53,460 bases of DNA. It comes from Bryobacterales bacterium. Its GTDB lineage: Bacteria > Acidobacteriota > Terriglobia > Bryobacterales > Bryobacteraceae. How positions within the stretch are numbered: the stretch's first letter is position 1; each line of letters starts with the position of its first letter. Of this stretch, positions 7,426-16,252 are shown one piece after another. The position numbers were made by a program, and so were the translations under genes. The notes beneath the pieces are model-generated. The model saw only the letters and a program-made list of their open reading frames with translations. It did no database searches and had not been told where the DNA came from. The stretch covers positions 1 through 53,460 of the forward strand of contig JAEUQF010000052.1 of assembly GCA_016789745.1 (NCBI GenBank), written 5' to 3'.

Positions 7426-8274
7426 TTAAGGTACGCGATACAGCACGGCCGAGCCGAAGGCGACGCGTTCGAAGTCATCGACCAGGTTCAGGGTGGTTTC
7501 GGCGCCGCCGAGCAGCAGGCAGCCGCCTTTTTGGAGGGCCGCGTAGAGCCGGGTCAGGATTTTGCGTTTGGTTTCGTGATCGAAGTAGATCAGGACGTTG
7601 CGGCAGAAGATGACGTCGAAGGAGCCTAGCGAGCGCATGTCGTCGCGAAGATCGAATTTCTGGAAGCGGACCATGCTGCGGATCTTGTCGTTGAGTTGCC
7701 AGTCCAAGCCGCTGCGATTGAAGTACTTAACCAGGGAAGCGACGGGGAGTCCGCGGTTCACCTCGATCTGAAGGTAGCGTCCCTGGCGGGCCTTGTCGAG
7801 GATCTGCTCGGATAGGTCGGTGCCGATGATCTCGATGTTCCAGTCGCCGAGGTTCATTTCGAGCAGCATGATGGCGAGCGAGTAGGCTTCCTGGCCGCTG
7901 GAACTGGCGGCGGACCACATGCGGAGGCGTTTGAGGTGCTGGCGTTTGGCGAGCAGGTCGGGAAGGACTTTGTCGCGGAGGGCGTCGTACTGGCCGGGGT
8001 CGCGAAACCAAAGGGTTTCGTGGGTGGTCATGGCCTCGACGACCTGGCGGCGGAGTCCGTTGGCGGATCCGGTAGCCCGCAGCAGCGCGCAAAGGTCATT
8101 CAACGTGCCGATGCGCTGTTGGCGGGCGATGGGCAGCAGGCGTGCCTCAAGCAGGTAGTGCTTGTCGGAATCGATGACGATGCCGGATTCGCGGTAGATG
8201 TAGTCTTGCAGGAACCGGTAGTTCTCTGGCTGCAGATCGTTGCGCGGTGCGCTCGGCCCACTGGTTACCGCCAT
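7426..8274 (-). CDS. cheR: CheR-type MCP glutamate methyltransferase
   Basis: The 282-residue protein has an all-helical N-terminal CheR domain (residues ~15-85) and an SAM-dependent methyltransferase domain. It carries TTHETLWFRDP near residue 85, the usual CheR TxxTxFFR position, MWSAASSSGQEAYSLAI (SAM-binding motif I, here SSSG where CheR normally has CSTG) and IIGTDLSEQILDKARQGRY. It ends with VIFCRNVLIYFD and GGCLLLGGAET. It methylates glutamates of the chemoreceptor using S-adenosylmethionine. It lies 12 bases after cheB. Confidence 0.93.
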   Translation of the reverse strand: MAVTSGPSAPRNDLQPENYRFLQDYIYRESGIVIDSDKHYLLEARLLPIARQQRIGTLNDLCALLRATGSANGLRRQVVEAMTTHETLWFRDPGQYDALRDKVLPDLLAKRQHLKRLRMWSAASSSGQEAYSLAIMLLEMNLGDWNIEIIGTDLSEQILDKARQGRYLQIEVNRGLPVASLVKYFNRSGLDWQLNDKIRSMVRFQKFDLRDDMRSLGSFDVIFCRNVLIYFDHETKRKILTRLYAALQKGGCLLLGGAETTLNLVDDFERVAFGSAVLYRVP

Positions 8275-8286
8275 TGGCTTCCTCCC

Positions 8287-9414
8287 TTAACAGGCGCCCA
8301 CGCGGCGCAAAATCTCTGGCACAATTGCGGTGAGTGGCAGAACGGAATCGGCCAGGCCGGCCCGCACCACCGATCCCGGCATGCCCCACACGACACTAGA
8401 GGGCTCATCCTGGGCTACGACGAAGGCACCGGCGGCGCGCAGCGTTTCGATGCCGCGCAACCCGTCCTGCCCCATGCCGGTAAGGATCGAGGCGACCACC
8501 GCCCCACCCCAGACGTCGCCCACAGAACGGAACAGGACATCCACCGCCGGCCGGCAGGAGTTTTCCGGGGGGTCCTGGTTGAGCGTGCAGATGATGCCCG
8601 TGCCGCGGCGCCGGACGGCGAGGTGATAGTCGCCAGGTGCGAGGTAGGCGACTCCCGGCTCGACCGGCATACCCTCCTTGGCCTCCACGACGCGGATACG
8701 GCTTTTCTGCGTCAGGCGTTCGGCGAGCAATGCCGTGAACATCGGAGGCATGTGCTGGACGATGACGATGGGGAGCGGGAAGGTCTTGGGAAACACTGGC
8801 ATGATTTCGGCCAGGGCCGTGGGGCCGCCGGTGGAGACGCCGATTGCCACCGCCTGTGGTGCAGGCAGCCCGCTGCGACGGGGAGGCGGGGGCGGCATGG
8901 GGCGACTGCTGGCGACGGGCCGCGGCGATTCCGGCGCCGGGCCGCGCGGGGCCGGCCGTTGGGCTGGCGGGGCATCGGTGTCGGCGACGAAGAACTGCCG
9001 GATCTTCGGGACTAGCTCACCGCGCAGCGAGTCAATCGACTTGTCGAGCGAGCCGATGTTAGAGACCTTGGTGACGTAGTCGTTGGCGCCGAGACTGAGC
9101 GCATCCATGGTGGACGCGGCACCGCGTGAGGTGAGCGTACTCAACATGATCACGATCAGACGCGGATAGTGCTTCCGGATTTCGCGAAGCGCTGCCAGTC
9201 CGTCCATCTCCGGCATTTCCACATCGAGTGTGACCACGTCGGGATTCAGCTGCGTGATTTTCTGTAACGCGATCGACCCGTTGGCCGCCGTACCGACCAC
9301 CTCAATCCCTGGCTGATCGTCGAGGACGGCGCTTACCAGTTTGCGGATCACCACCGAGTCGTCTACGACGAGCGCCCGGATGCGGCGTCCCTGACTGATT
9401 TGAATCCTACCCAT
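8287..9414 (-). CDS. cheB: CheB chemotaxis response regulator protein-glutamate methylesterase
   Basis: The 375-residue protein has an N-terminal receiver (ALVVDDSVVIRK, phospho-acceptor in TLDVEMPEMDG, ANDYVTK lysine), a Pro/Arg-rich linker (~145-180) and a C-terminal methylesterase domain. The catalytic Ser-His-Asp are visible in GVSTGGP, VQHMPP and LTGMGQDG. It removes methyl groups from chemoreceptors when phosphorylated by CheA. It lies between cheY (22 bases before) and cheR. Length and order are standard. Confidence 0.95.
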   Translation of the reverse strand: MGRIQISQGRRIRALVVDDSVVIRKLVSAVLDDQPGIEVVGTAANGSIALQKITQLNPDVVTLDVEMPEMDGLAALREIRKHYPRLIVIMLSTLTSRGAASTMDALSLGANDYVTKVSNIGSLDKSIDSLRGELVPKIRQFFVADTDAPPAQRPAPRGPAPESPRPVASSRPMPPPPPRRSGLPAPQAVAIGVSTGGPTALAEIMPVFPKTFPLPIVIVQHMPPMFTALLAERLTQKSRIRVVEAKEGMPVEPGVAYLAPGDYHLAVRRRGTGIICTLNQDPPENSCRPAVDVLFRSVGDVWGGAVVASILTGMGQDGLRGIETLRAAGAFVVAQDEPSSVVWGMPGSVVRAGLADSVLPLTAIVPEILRRVGAC

Positions 9415-9436
9415 TGACAGACTCCTGCCCTGCCCT

Positions 9437-9808
9437 TTACTGCAGGGCGCCCATGATTCGCAGTTTGTCTTCGATCACTTCGCGCGTGAACGGTTTCATG
9501 ACGTACTCATTGGCTCCGGCCTCGATGGCGGTGACCATCTGCTCGATCTGCGTTTCGGTGGTGACCATCATGAGCTTCACCCCGCCATAGCGGCGGTCGG
9601 CCCGCAGTGCGCGGATAAAATCGAGTCCGTTCATTTCCGGCATGTTCCAGTCCACCAGGATCAGCGATACCCCATCGGTCTGGTCCAGCAACTGGAGCGC
9701 CTCACGGCCGTTGGCGGCCTGGGCCACGTCATAGCCGAACTGGGTGAGGGTCCGCGAAAGGATCATGCGGATTGCCCGTGAATCGTCAATTACCATTGCT
9801 TTCGACAT
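9437..9808 (-). CDS. cheY: Single-domain CheY-like response regulator
   Basis: The 123-residue receiver has MVIDDSRAIR (acidic pair), LILVDWNMPEMNG (phospho-acceptor Asp), the conserved Thr in MMVTTE and the lysine in YVMKPF. It has no output domain, so it should act by binding the flagellar or pilus motor or another target after phosphorylation by CheA. Its 126-base leader, between it and the MCP gene, contains a long nested hairpin described separately. Confidence 0.92.
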   Translation of the reverse strand: MSKAMVIDDSRAIRMILSRTLTQFGYDVAQAANGREALQLLDQTDGVSLILVDWNMPEMNGLDFIRALRADRRYGGVKLMMVTTETQIEQMVTAIEAGANEYVMKPFTREVIEDKLRIMGALQ

Positions 9809-9839
9809 TGTTTTTGCTTGCTCGCTCCCGGACGCGTGT

Positions 9840-9930
9840 TTAATCCGCCTATGCTTCTCTTCGGCGAACCCAGCCGGAGTCTTGGCGGACCGAGGCAGGT
9901 TGCTGTCCCAGCCCGCCGGACTCCGGTGAC
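9840..9930 (-). ncRNA. Candidate structured leader of cheY
   Basis: On the minus strand CCGGAGTC (complement of 9919-9926) pairs with GACTCCGG (complement of 9874-9881). Inside these arms GGCGG pairs with CCGCC and GGAC with GTCC, leaving a GCAACCTGC apical region. A GGTTCGCC...GGCGG pairing can form on the 3' side. It sits wholly between the MCP gene and cheY. I could not match it to a riboswitch class with confidence. Confidence 0.35.
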
Positions 9931-9934
9931 TGGT

Positions 9935-12091
9935 CTAGGCGTGAAGCTTGAACCGCTCCACCAGCCGTCGCAGCGTGCTCGCCATTTCGGCCAGACTGCG
10001 GGCGGCAACCTGGGTATCGGTGGCTCCCTGGGTGGTGTTTTGCGCCGCTTCGGCGACCCCGGTAATGTTGCGCGCGATTTCGCCCGAACCCTTGGCGGCT
10101 TCGGTGAGATTGCGGCCGATCTCATTGGTGGTGGCGGTCTGCTCTTCGACCGCCGAGGCGATGGTGTCGGAGGTGTCGTTGATCTGGTTGATCACCTCAC
10201 CGACCTGCACGATGGCCTGTACGGCACTGTTGGTGTCGCCTTGGATGGCCTCAATCTTGCGGCTGATCTCCTCGGTGGCCTTGGCGGTCTCCTTGGCGAG
10301 TTCCTTCACCTCGTTGGCGACGACGGCGAAGCCTTTGCCCGCCTCGCCCGCACGCGCTGCTTCGATGGTGGCGTTGAGAGCAAGGAGGTTGGTTTGTTGG
10401 GCAATCGACGTGATCACCTTGATGACTTTGCCGATCTCCTGGCTGGACTCACCGAGTTTACTGATGGTGCGATTGGTGGTGTCGGCCACCGAGACCGCAT
10501 TGCGAGCCATGCGGGCAGCGTCGCTGGCGCTCTTGGAGATTTCGCGGATGCTAACCAGCATTTCCTCGCTACCTGTGGCGACGATGCCGACGTTCTTGGA
10601 GACCTGTTCGCTGGCCGCGGCGACGACGCCGGCCTGTGCGGCCGTTTCCTCGCTGTTGTTGGCCATCTGCTGGCTGATGGCGCTCAGCTGTTCGCTGGCG
10701 GCGCCGAGGGCCTGGGCATTCTGTCCGATCTCGGTCATGCTGGCGCGCAGAGTCCCCAGCAAGCCGGCGAGCCCTTCGCCCATCTGTCCGATACTATCGG
10801 TGCCGCGGACAGGCACCTCGCGGGTGAGGTCACCGGAGGCGGCGGACTTGACGACATCGAGCATCAGCTCGACCTTCTGCCGTAACTCCTCCTGGTTGTG
10901 CTGCTCGCGTTCGCGGAGGTCTTTCTCGCGCGCCGCCGCGGCCACGCGGTCGGTAACGATCTCCCAGGTGACCATGGGCCCGAGGTAGTTGCGGTTGTTG
11001 TCGTAGATGGCGCAGGCGAGCAGGTCCATATGCTCGTTGCCAAGCTGGAACTGGGCTCTATGGGGAAGGTTCTTCGGATCGGCGAGCATCTGGCGCTGGC
11101 GCTCGGGGTGCTTGTGGAAGATGTCGATGCTCTGGCCGACGATCTGGTCGGCGCGGACCGGCAACAGGTGCTCGATTTTCTTGAGGGTCTGTTCGGAGGC
11201 CGGGTTCACATACTCGATGCGGAAATCGCGGTTGGCGAGCATGATATTGATGGGCGCGTTCTGGATCATCGACTGCGCCCGGGCGGCAGCCTGCTCGAGC
11301 TTGACGCGCTCGGTGATCACGTCCCAGGTGACCATGGGGCCTAGGTAGTTTTTCCGCTCGTCGTAGATCGGGCTTACCAGCAGATCGAGAATCTCGGGCC
11401 CGAGTTGAATGCGCGCGCGGTGGGGCAGATTGCGCGGATCGGCCAGCATGCGGCGCTGGTGCTCGGGGTGTTTGTGGAAGATATCGATGGACTTGCCGAC
11501 GACTTCCTCGGCACGGCAGGGCAGCAGGTGTTCGAGCTTGCGAAGCGTGGCAAGCGAGGCCGGATTCATGTAGGCAATGACCAGGTCGGTGCCAGCCTGC
11601 ATGATGTTGAGCGGCGCATTTTCGACGATCTGGCGAATGCGTTCGACGTCGGCCTGCAGCTTCTTTTTCTGGCTGATCTCTTCCCAGTTGACCACCATGC
11701 CGAGGAAGTCTCCGGCGCGGCCGAAGATGCCATTGACATTGAGGTCGAGCAGCATGGTTCCAAGGCGGATCTCGGTGCGGATCGGGAGACTGGCGGGATC
11801 GCTGAGGATGCGCCGGATCTGCGGGGCGCGCTCGCCATGGAACCGGTCGATACTGCCGCCGAGCATCTGGTCGACACGGACGCCGACGGTCCGCACCAGC
11901 ACGTCTTCCATGCTTTCGAGAATCCGCCGGGCGCTACGGTTCATGTAGAGCAGCTTGAGGTCGCGATCGGCCACAAACACATTAGTCCCGATATGGTCGA
12001 GGGCAGGAGCCATGCCGGGGATCATGGATTCGAGGGTCTCCGGGGCGTCGAGCACGGCGGCCGATCCGGATTGCGAACGTCTCTGTTTCAT
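9935..12091 (-). CDS. Soluble methyl-accepting chemotaxis protein with three PAS domains
   Basis: The protein has 718 residues and no transmembrane segment, so it is cytoplasmic. Three PAS-like sensor domains (~15-140, ~145-265 and ~270-385) precede a short HAMP-like linker ([15 protein letters not shown]) and the signalling coiled coil. The hairpin tip [20 protein letters not shown], then [17 protein letters not shown], is the conserved CheA/CheW contact region. PAS2 and PAS3 are near copies of each other (both have [12 protein letters not shown], then RxMLADPxNLPHRA). The ligand or cofactor is unknown. Operon position after cheW says it is the dedicated receptor of this chemotaxis system. 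Confidence 0.92.
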   Translation of the reverse strand: MKQRRSQSGSAAVLDAPETLESMIPGMAPALDHIGTNVFVADRDLKLLYMNRSARRILESMEDVLVRTVGVRVDQMLGGSIDRFHGERAPQIRRILSDPASLPIRTEIRLGTMLLDLNVNGIFGRAGDFLGMVVNWEEISQKKKLQADVERIRQIVENAPLNIMQAGTDLVIAYMNPASLATLRKLEHLLPCRAEEVVGKSIDIFHKHPEHQRRMLADPRNLPHRARIQLGPEILDLLVSPIYDERKNYLGPMVTWDVITERVKLEQAAARAQSMIQNAPINIMLANRDFRIEYVNPASEQTLKKIEHLLPVRADQIVGQSIDIFHKHPERQRQMLADPKNLPHRAQFQLGNEHMDLLACAIYDNNRNYLGPMVTWEIVTDRVAAAAREKDLREREQHNQEELRQKVELMLDVVKSAASGDLTREVPVRGTDSIGQMGEGLAGLLGTLRASMTEIGQNAQALGAASEQLSAISQQMANNSEETAAQAGVVAAASEQVSKNVGIVATGSEEMLVSIREISKSASDAARMARNAVSVADTTNRTISKLGESSQEIGKVIKVITSIAQQTNLLALNATIEAARAGEAGKGFAVVANEVKELAKETAKATEEISRKIEAIQGDTNSAVQAIVQVGEVINQINDTSDTIASAVEEQTATTNEIGRNLTEAAKGSGEIARNITGVAEAAQNTTQGATDTQVAARSLAEMASTLRRLVERFKLHA

Positions 12092-12117
12092 TGTTTCCTA
12101 AGGAATCGGATTCGCCA

Positions 12118-12142
12118 GGGGCAGACGGCGTTCCGTCGCCCC
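12118..12142 (-). promoter_or_regulatory. Hairpin between cheW and the MCP gene
   Basis: GGGGC-A-GACGG and CCGTC-GCCCC form a 10-base-pair stem with one bulge and a four-base loop. No T-run follows on either strand, so it is more likely an mRNA stability or processing structure than a terminator. Confidence 0.45.
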
Positions 12143-12156
12143 CGGTTTAGGGTGGT

Positions 12157-12618
12157 TCAGGCCACCTGGAGTACTTTTTCGGTATCCAGCACGAGCAGGA
12201 GCTTACCTTCCAGCTTGTAGACGCCAGCGATGAGCTCGCGCAACTGCCGGGCCGTATTTTCGGGGGCCGGCTCATAGACATCCTGCCGAACTTCGAGGAC
12301 GTCTCCGATCTCGTCGACCAACAAGCTGACGGCGCCGTCTTCGCTGCGAATCACCATGTTCATGGGGACTTCGTCTTCGTGGCGGGGGGCGAGACCCAGG
12401 CGGCGCCGCATATCGATGGCGGTGACGATCTGGCCGCGCAGATTGATGAGACCTTCGATGAGGTCCGGAGCCAGGGGGACGCGGGTCATCTCCTGGTAGC
12501 GCAGCACCTCCTGCACGTGCAGGACTTCGATGCCGAAAAACAGGTCGCGGACGAAGAATGTTGCGAACTGCGAGGTGGCCTGTTCGGCCGTCAGAGTCGG
12601 ATTCTGTTCCACTTTCAC
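12157..12618 (-). CDS. cheW: CheW adaptor protein
   Basis: The 153-residue protein is a single CheW SH3-like domain: FFVRDLFFGIEVLHVQEVLR, then GLINLRGQIVTAIDMRRRLG, NMVIRSEDGAVSLLVDEIGD and a final KLLLVLDTEKVLQ. It links the receptor to CheA in the signalling array. Its start overlaps the cheA stop by four bases (ATGA), indicating translational coupling. The operon has this one cheW, and CheA itself carries two further CheW-type domains. Confidence 0.95.
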   Translation of the reverse strand: MKVEQNPTLTAEQATSQFATFFVRDLFFGIEVLHVQEVLRYQEMTRVPLAPDLIEGLINLRGQIVTAIDMRRRLGLAPRHEDEVPMNMVIRSEDGAVSLLVDEIGDVLEVRQDVYEPAPENTARQLRELIAGVYKLEGKLLLVLDTEKVLQVA

Positions 12619-15239
12619 GATCTCACTCCCGTGGGGATATCTTCGGCCGGGGCGAGGCTTTCGCCCACTCGGGCAGCCAACCGGAGGAGGCTGCGGAGCA
12701 TGGCATCGCGGTCGAACTTAGCCAAGGCATCGGCGAACCGCTCGCGAGCGCCGAGGAAGCCGGGCTCGCCCGGATCGTTGCTGAGGGCGACGACGGGGAC
12801 GTGTTCGAGCCCCGGGGTGCTCTGGAGCTGTTCGGCGAGGGCTGTCGCGCCGCCGCCGGCAAGGTCAAAGGCCGCAGCGACCACGCTAACGCGCTGGCGC
12901 GGGAGGCGTTCGAGCGCTTCGTTGACACTGGCGGCTTCGACGATGGCGAATCCGGCGATTTCGAGGGCGTTGCGCACCAGGCCACGGGCAAATTGCGAAT
13001 TGTCGGCGAGCAACACGGTGCAGCGTGTGCCGGCGGCGCCGCCTCGGGACCCAAACCAATTGGTTCCGAACTGATCGATGACGCTATGCAGGTCGAGGAA
13101 ATCGGTGACGCGATCACCGACCACGGCTGAGCCGAGCAGACCGGGGCGGTCGGTCTTCTGGCGGGCGGTAACGTTTTCCTCGACGATGTCGACAATTTCG
13201 TCGACCAGCAGACCCAGCCGGCGTTCGCCATTGCTGAATACCACGACCTGGGCGGGGTCGACCTCGTCGGCGGCGGAGGCGGCGCCTGGTTCGAGATAGG
13301 GGGCGAGCGGAATGAGCGGCAGGATCTGGTCGCGGTACTGGACAACGCTTTGGCCGCTGGCGCGCTCGATGCGGGCGCGAGGGAACTCCTCGAGGCGGGC
13401 CACAAGCGAGAGGGGGACGGCGAGCCGTTCGAAGCGGCCGCTGCGGAACAGGAGCAGGCTTTGGCGTTCGGACGCGGCGGTTTCGCCCGTGGCGGCGATA
13501 CTGCGCTGGCTGTCGCGGGCGTCGGTGAACACGCCGCTGCGGGCGGCGAGGCCGGGCACATCCAGGATGAGGGCAACCTTGCCGTCGCCCATGATCGTGG
13601 CGCCAGCGTAGTGAGTGATGCTTTTGAGCTGCTTGCCGAGCGGTTTGACGACGATCTCCTGGGTATCGTGGATGCCGTCGACGACGAGTCCGAACTGGCG
13701 GTCTTCAGCCTGTAGGATCACGATGTTGATGACATCGCTTTCGCGGTGCTTGGCGCCGATGCGAAGAACATCATTCAGGTAGGCGATGGGCAGCAGGTTG
13801 CCGCGACGGCGATAGAGGGGCGTCGACTGGATGCGCTCAATCTGGCGCTTGCCGGCCTCTCCTTCGAGGCGTACGAGCTCGAGTAGCGAGACCTGTGGTA
13901 TGACGAACCGCTCTCCGCCGCTCATAACGACGAGGCCGGGAATAATGGCGAGCGTGAGGGGGATCTTGATTTTGACGGTAGTACCGAATCCGGGACGGCT
14001 GCTGATGTCGACGGTGCCGCCGGTCTTCTCGATGTTGGTTTTGACGACGTCCATGCCGACGCCGCGGCCGGAGATGTTGGTGACGGTCTCGGCGGTGGAG
14101 AAACCTGGACGGAAGATGAGCGATACGGCCTCGCGCTCACTCATGCGCTCGGCCTGCTCGGGCCGGATCAGCCCTTTCTGGAGCGCCTTTTGTTTGAGCT
14201 TGACCGGATCGATGCCGCGCCCGTTGTCGCTGATCTCGATATTGACTTGGCCGCCCTCATGGAAGGCGCGGAGTGAGAGTGTGCCCTGGGCGGCTTTTCC
14301 GGCGCGCAGCCGCATGTCGGGGGTTTCGATGCCATGGTCGCAGCAGTTGCGCACGATGTGGGTGAGGGGGTCTTTGATGGCTTCGATGATGCTCTTGTCG
14401 AGTTCCGTTTCGGCGCCTTCCATGTCGAGCTGGATCTGTTTGCCGCAAGCAGCGGACAGATCGCGCACCACGCGCGGGAACTTGTTCCAGACCACGCCGA
14501 TGGGTTGCATGCGCGTCTTCATGACGCTTTCCTGCAACTGAGTCGTGATGAGGTTGAGGCGCTGGCTGGTGGCGCCGAAACTGGCATCTTCCAAACGTCC
14601 GCCGAACTGCAGGATTTGATTGCGGGCGAGAACGAGTTCGCCGACGAGGTTCATGAGCCGGTCCAGGAGTCCGACATCGACGCGGATGGTGGCGTCGGCG
14701 ATGGTGGACTTGGTCATGGCCTCGGCCTCAGGTGGCGTTTCGGGAGCCGGTTGGGCCGCGACGGCGGGTGGAGGCGGCGGGGCAGCAATGGAAGCCGGCG
14801 GTGGGGCAGCGACAGGCGGGCGGGCGGCGGGTTCAGCTTCCGGCACCGGCGCGGACTGTGCGTCGGCGGCCTCACGCAGGCGATTCATCAGGGTCTCGTG
14901 GCTGGAACCGCTTTCGGCGCCGTTGGACTCGATGGCGCTCAGCTCCGATTTGACAACGTCCACCATTTCGAGAATCAGGCTGACTAGCCCCGGGTTAAGC
15001 TCCCGTTCGCCGTTGCGCAGCTGGCTGAGCAGGTTCTCGCCAAGGTGGGTGATGCGTTCCAGGCCCGAAAAGCCGAGGAATCCGCAGGTGCCTTTGATGG
15101 TGTGGATGGTGCGGAAGATGCTGGCAAGCAGCGCGGCATCTTTGGGACGCGCCTCCAACTCCACCATCTCCTGGTCCAGCCTCGCGAGGTTCTCGTTGCT
15201 TTCGATCAGGAACTCGTTGATAATCTCCCGGTCTTCCAT
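12615..15239 (-). CDS. cheA: CheA histidine kinase with two CheW-type domains and a degenerate receiver
   Basis: ATG 15239 has an AAGGAG site just upstream; the frame continues to 15326 but that part is not domain-like. The protein has 874 residues. The HPt domain carries the phosphorylated His46 (TIHTIKG). A Pro/Ala-rich linker (~125-175) stands where a P2 domain would be. The dimerisation helix pair, the ATPase domain (HIVRNCCDHGIE, DNGRGID, GRGVGMDVV) and a CheW-like domain (~440-570) follow, then a second CheW-like domain (~590-720) and a receiver-like end (~740-870). In that receiver the beta-3 position that normally holds Asp appears to be Ala (VVAAAFDLAGGG), while the lysine (AKFD) remains. 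It is the first gene of the operon. A hairpin (15305-15326) lies in its leader. Confidence 0.93.
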   Translation of the reverse strand: MEDREIINEFLIESNENLARLDQEMVELEARPKDAALLASIFRTIHTIKGTCGFLGFSGLERITHLGENLLSQLRNGERELNPGLVSLILEMVDVVKSELSAIESNGAESGSSHETLMNRLREAADAQSAPVPEAEPAARPPVAAPPPASIAAPPPPPAVAAQPAPETPPEAEAMTKSTIADATIRVDVGLLDRLMNLVGELVLARNQILQFGGRLEDASFGATSQRLNLITTQLQESVMKTRMQPIGVVWNKFPRVVRDLSAACGKQIQLDMEGAETELDKSIIEAIKDPLTHIVRNCCDHGIETPDMRLRAGKAAQGTLSLRAFHEGGQVNIEISDNGRGIDPVKLKQKALQKGLIRPEQAERMSEREAVSLIFRPGFSTAETVTNISGRGVGMDVVKTNIEKTGGTVDISSRPGFGTTVKIKIPLTLAIIPGLVVMSGGERFVIPQVSLLELVRLEGEAGKRQIERIQSTPLYRRRGNLLPIAYLNDVLRIGAKHRESDVINIVILQAEDRQFGLVVDGIHDTQEIVVKPLGKQLKSITHYAGATIMGDGKVALILDVPGLAARSGVFTDARDSQRSIAATGETAASERQSLLLFRSGRFERLAVPLSLVARLEEFPRARIERASGQSVVQYRDQILPLIPLAPYLEPGAASAADEVDPAQVVVFSNGERRLGLLVDEIVDIVEENVTARQKTDRPGLLGSAVVGDRVTDFLDLHSVIDQFGTNWFGSRGGAAGTRCTVLLADNSQFARGLVRNALEIAGFAIVEAASVNEALERLPRQRVSVVAAAFDLAGGGATALAEQLQSTPGLEHVPVVALSNDPGEPGFLGARERFADALAKFDRDAMLRSLLRLAARVGESLAPAEDIPTGVRS

Positions 15240-15304
15240 AGGCTCCTTACAGATTTCCGTGCGGTCCGGTCGAGGGGGGCGCGACGGGATCACCAGCGGT
15301 TGGC

Positions 15305-15326
15305 GTGAGGCTGTAGGGGGCCTCAC
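15305..15326 (-). promoter_or_regulatory. Stem-loop in the cheA leader
   Basis: GTGAGGC (15305-15311) pairs with GCCTCAC (15320-15326) across an 8-base loop, 66 bases before the cheA start. No T-run follows. It may shape the leader of the operon mRNA. Confidence 0.35.
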
Positions 15327-15410
15327 TGAGTCTCAGTCATCGCATCGTCGCGATGTTCGGGGGGCTTTAGAAAGAAAAGGGGGGATAAGGAAAATCTGGG
15401 AGAGGGGTAT

Positions 15411-16229
15411 TCAGTTCATGCCGGCCATCCAGCGCTGGAGGGCTCGGAGGCGCTTTTCGATTTCGGCACGGTCCTTGGCTTCGGGGCTCAGTTCGAGGTA
15501 GCGGTCGAGGTCTTCGGCGGCTTCGCGGTAGAGCTTCATCTGCAGGCGGAGGTAGCCGCGCTGGCGGTATTCGGTGCCCTCGTTGGGAGTGGAGTCGACG
15601 AGTAGATCCTGAACCTGGAGGGCTTTGGGCCAGGTGCCGCGGCGGAGGTAGGCGGCGCGGAGGTTGTTGAGCATGCGCAGGGCCATCTGGCGTTTGCTGA
15701 CGGGCTGGAGGGCGGCCTGGTTGCCGGCCAGATCGAGGCCGGTGACGCGGCTGGCGAGGGCGAGGCACTCTTCGGCTTCGAGCATGCGGCCCTGGTGGAA
15801 GGGGTCGATAAAGCGGCGGAGGTCGCCGTCGTCGTACTCGACCAGGAAGTGGCCGGGCATGCCGATGCCGAAGAGGGGGCGGCCGAGGCGGCGGCCGATC
15901 TCCAGGTAGACGAGGGAGAGGGTGATGGGGAGGCCGGTGCGCTCCATGAGGACTTGGTTGAGGCAGCTGTTCATGGGGCTATAGTAGTCGCCATCGTTGC
16001 CGCGAAAGCCGAGTTCTTCGAACAGGTAGGTGTTGGTGGTGTGGATGAAGGTAAGGCCGTCGTCTTCGGGATGGACGCGTTCGGCGAGTTCGCTGGCGTA
16101 GGAATCGAGGAGTTCGACCCACCAGAAGACGTCGAGGTCGGGGAACTCGACGGTGGCCAGTTCGAGCGCCGCCACGTCCAGCGGGATGTCTTCGTTGAAG
16201 TGAACGAGGAGGTCGCGGAGGCCCTTCAC
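15411..16229 (-). CDS. SirB1-family transglutaminase-like/TPR protein
   Basis: The protein has 272 residues. Residues ~30-190 match the SirB1 N-terminal transglutaminase-like domain: NTYLFEELGFRGND, then SCLNQVLMERTGLPITLSLV, with the Cys of the family in NSCLN and GMPGHFLVEY carrying the His. The C-terminal ~80 residues are TPR-like helices. The family's biochemical role is unsettled; some members sit beside protein release-factor methylation genes, but no such neighbour exists here. A GTG at 16229 is used because no other start precedes the conserved domain. The divergent FG-GAP gene starts only 23 bases away. A 171-base gap separates it from cheA. Confidence 0.82.
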   Translation of the reverse strand: MKGLRDLLVHFNEDIPLDVAALELATVEFPDLDVFWWVELLDSYASELAERVHPEDDGLTFIHTTNTYLFEELGFRGNDGDYYSPMNSCLNQVLMERTGLPITLSLVYLEIGRRLGRPLFGIGMPGHFLVEYDDGDLRRFIDPFHQGRMLEAEECLALASRVTGLDLAGNQAALQPVSKRQMALRMLNNLRAAYLRRGTWPKALQVQDLLVDSTPNEGTEYRQRGYLRLQMKLYREAAEDLDRYLELSPEAKDRAEIEKRLRALQRWMAGMN

Positions 16230-16252
16230 CTAATGGTTAGAATAGCATAGCG

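Noticed and set aside
12118..12142. Intrinsic terminator between cheW and the MCP gene
   Set aside because: The stem is good but there is no T-run, and the genes on both sides belong to one operon.
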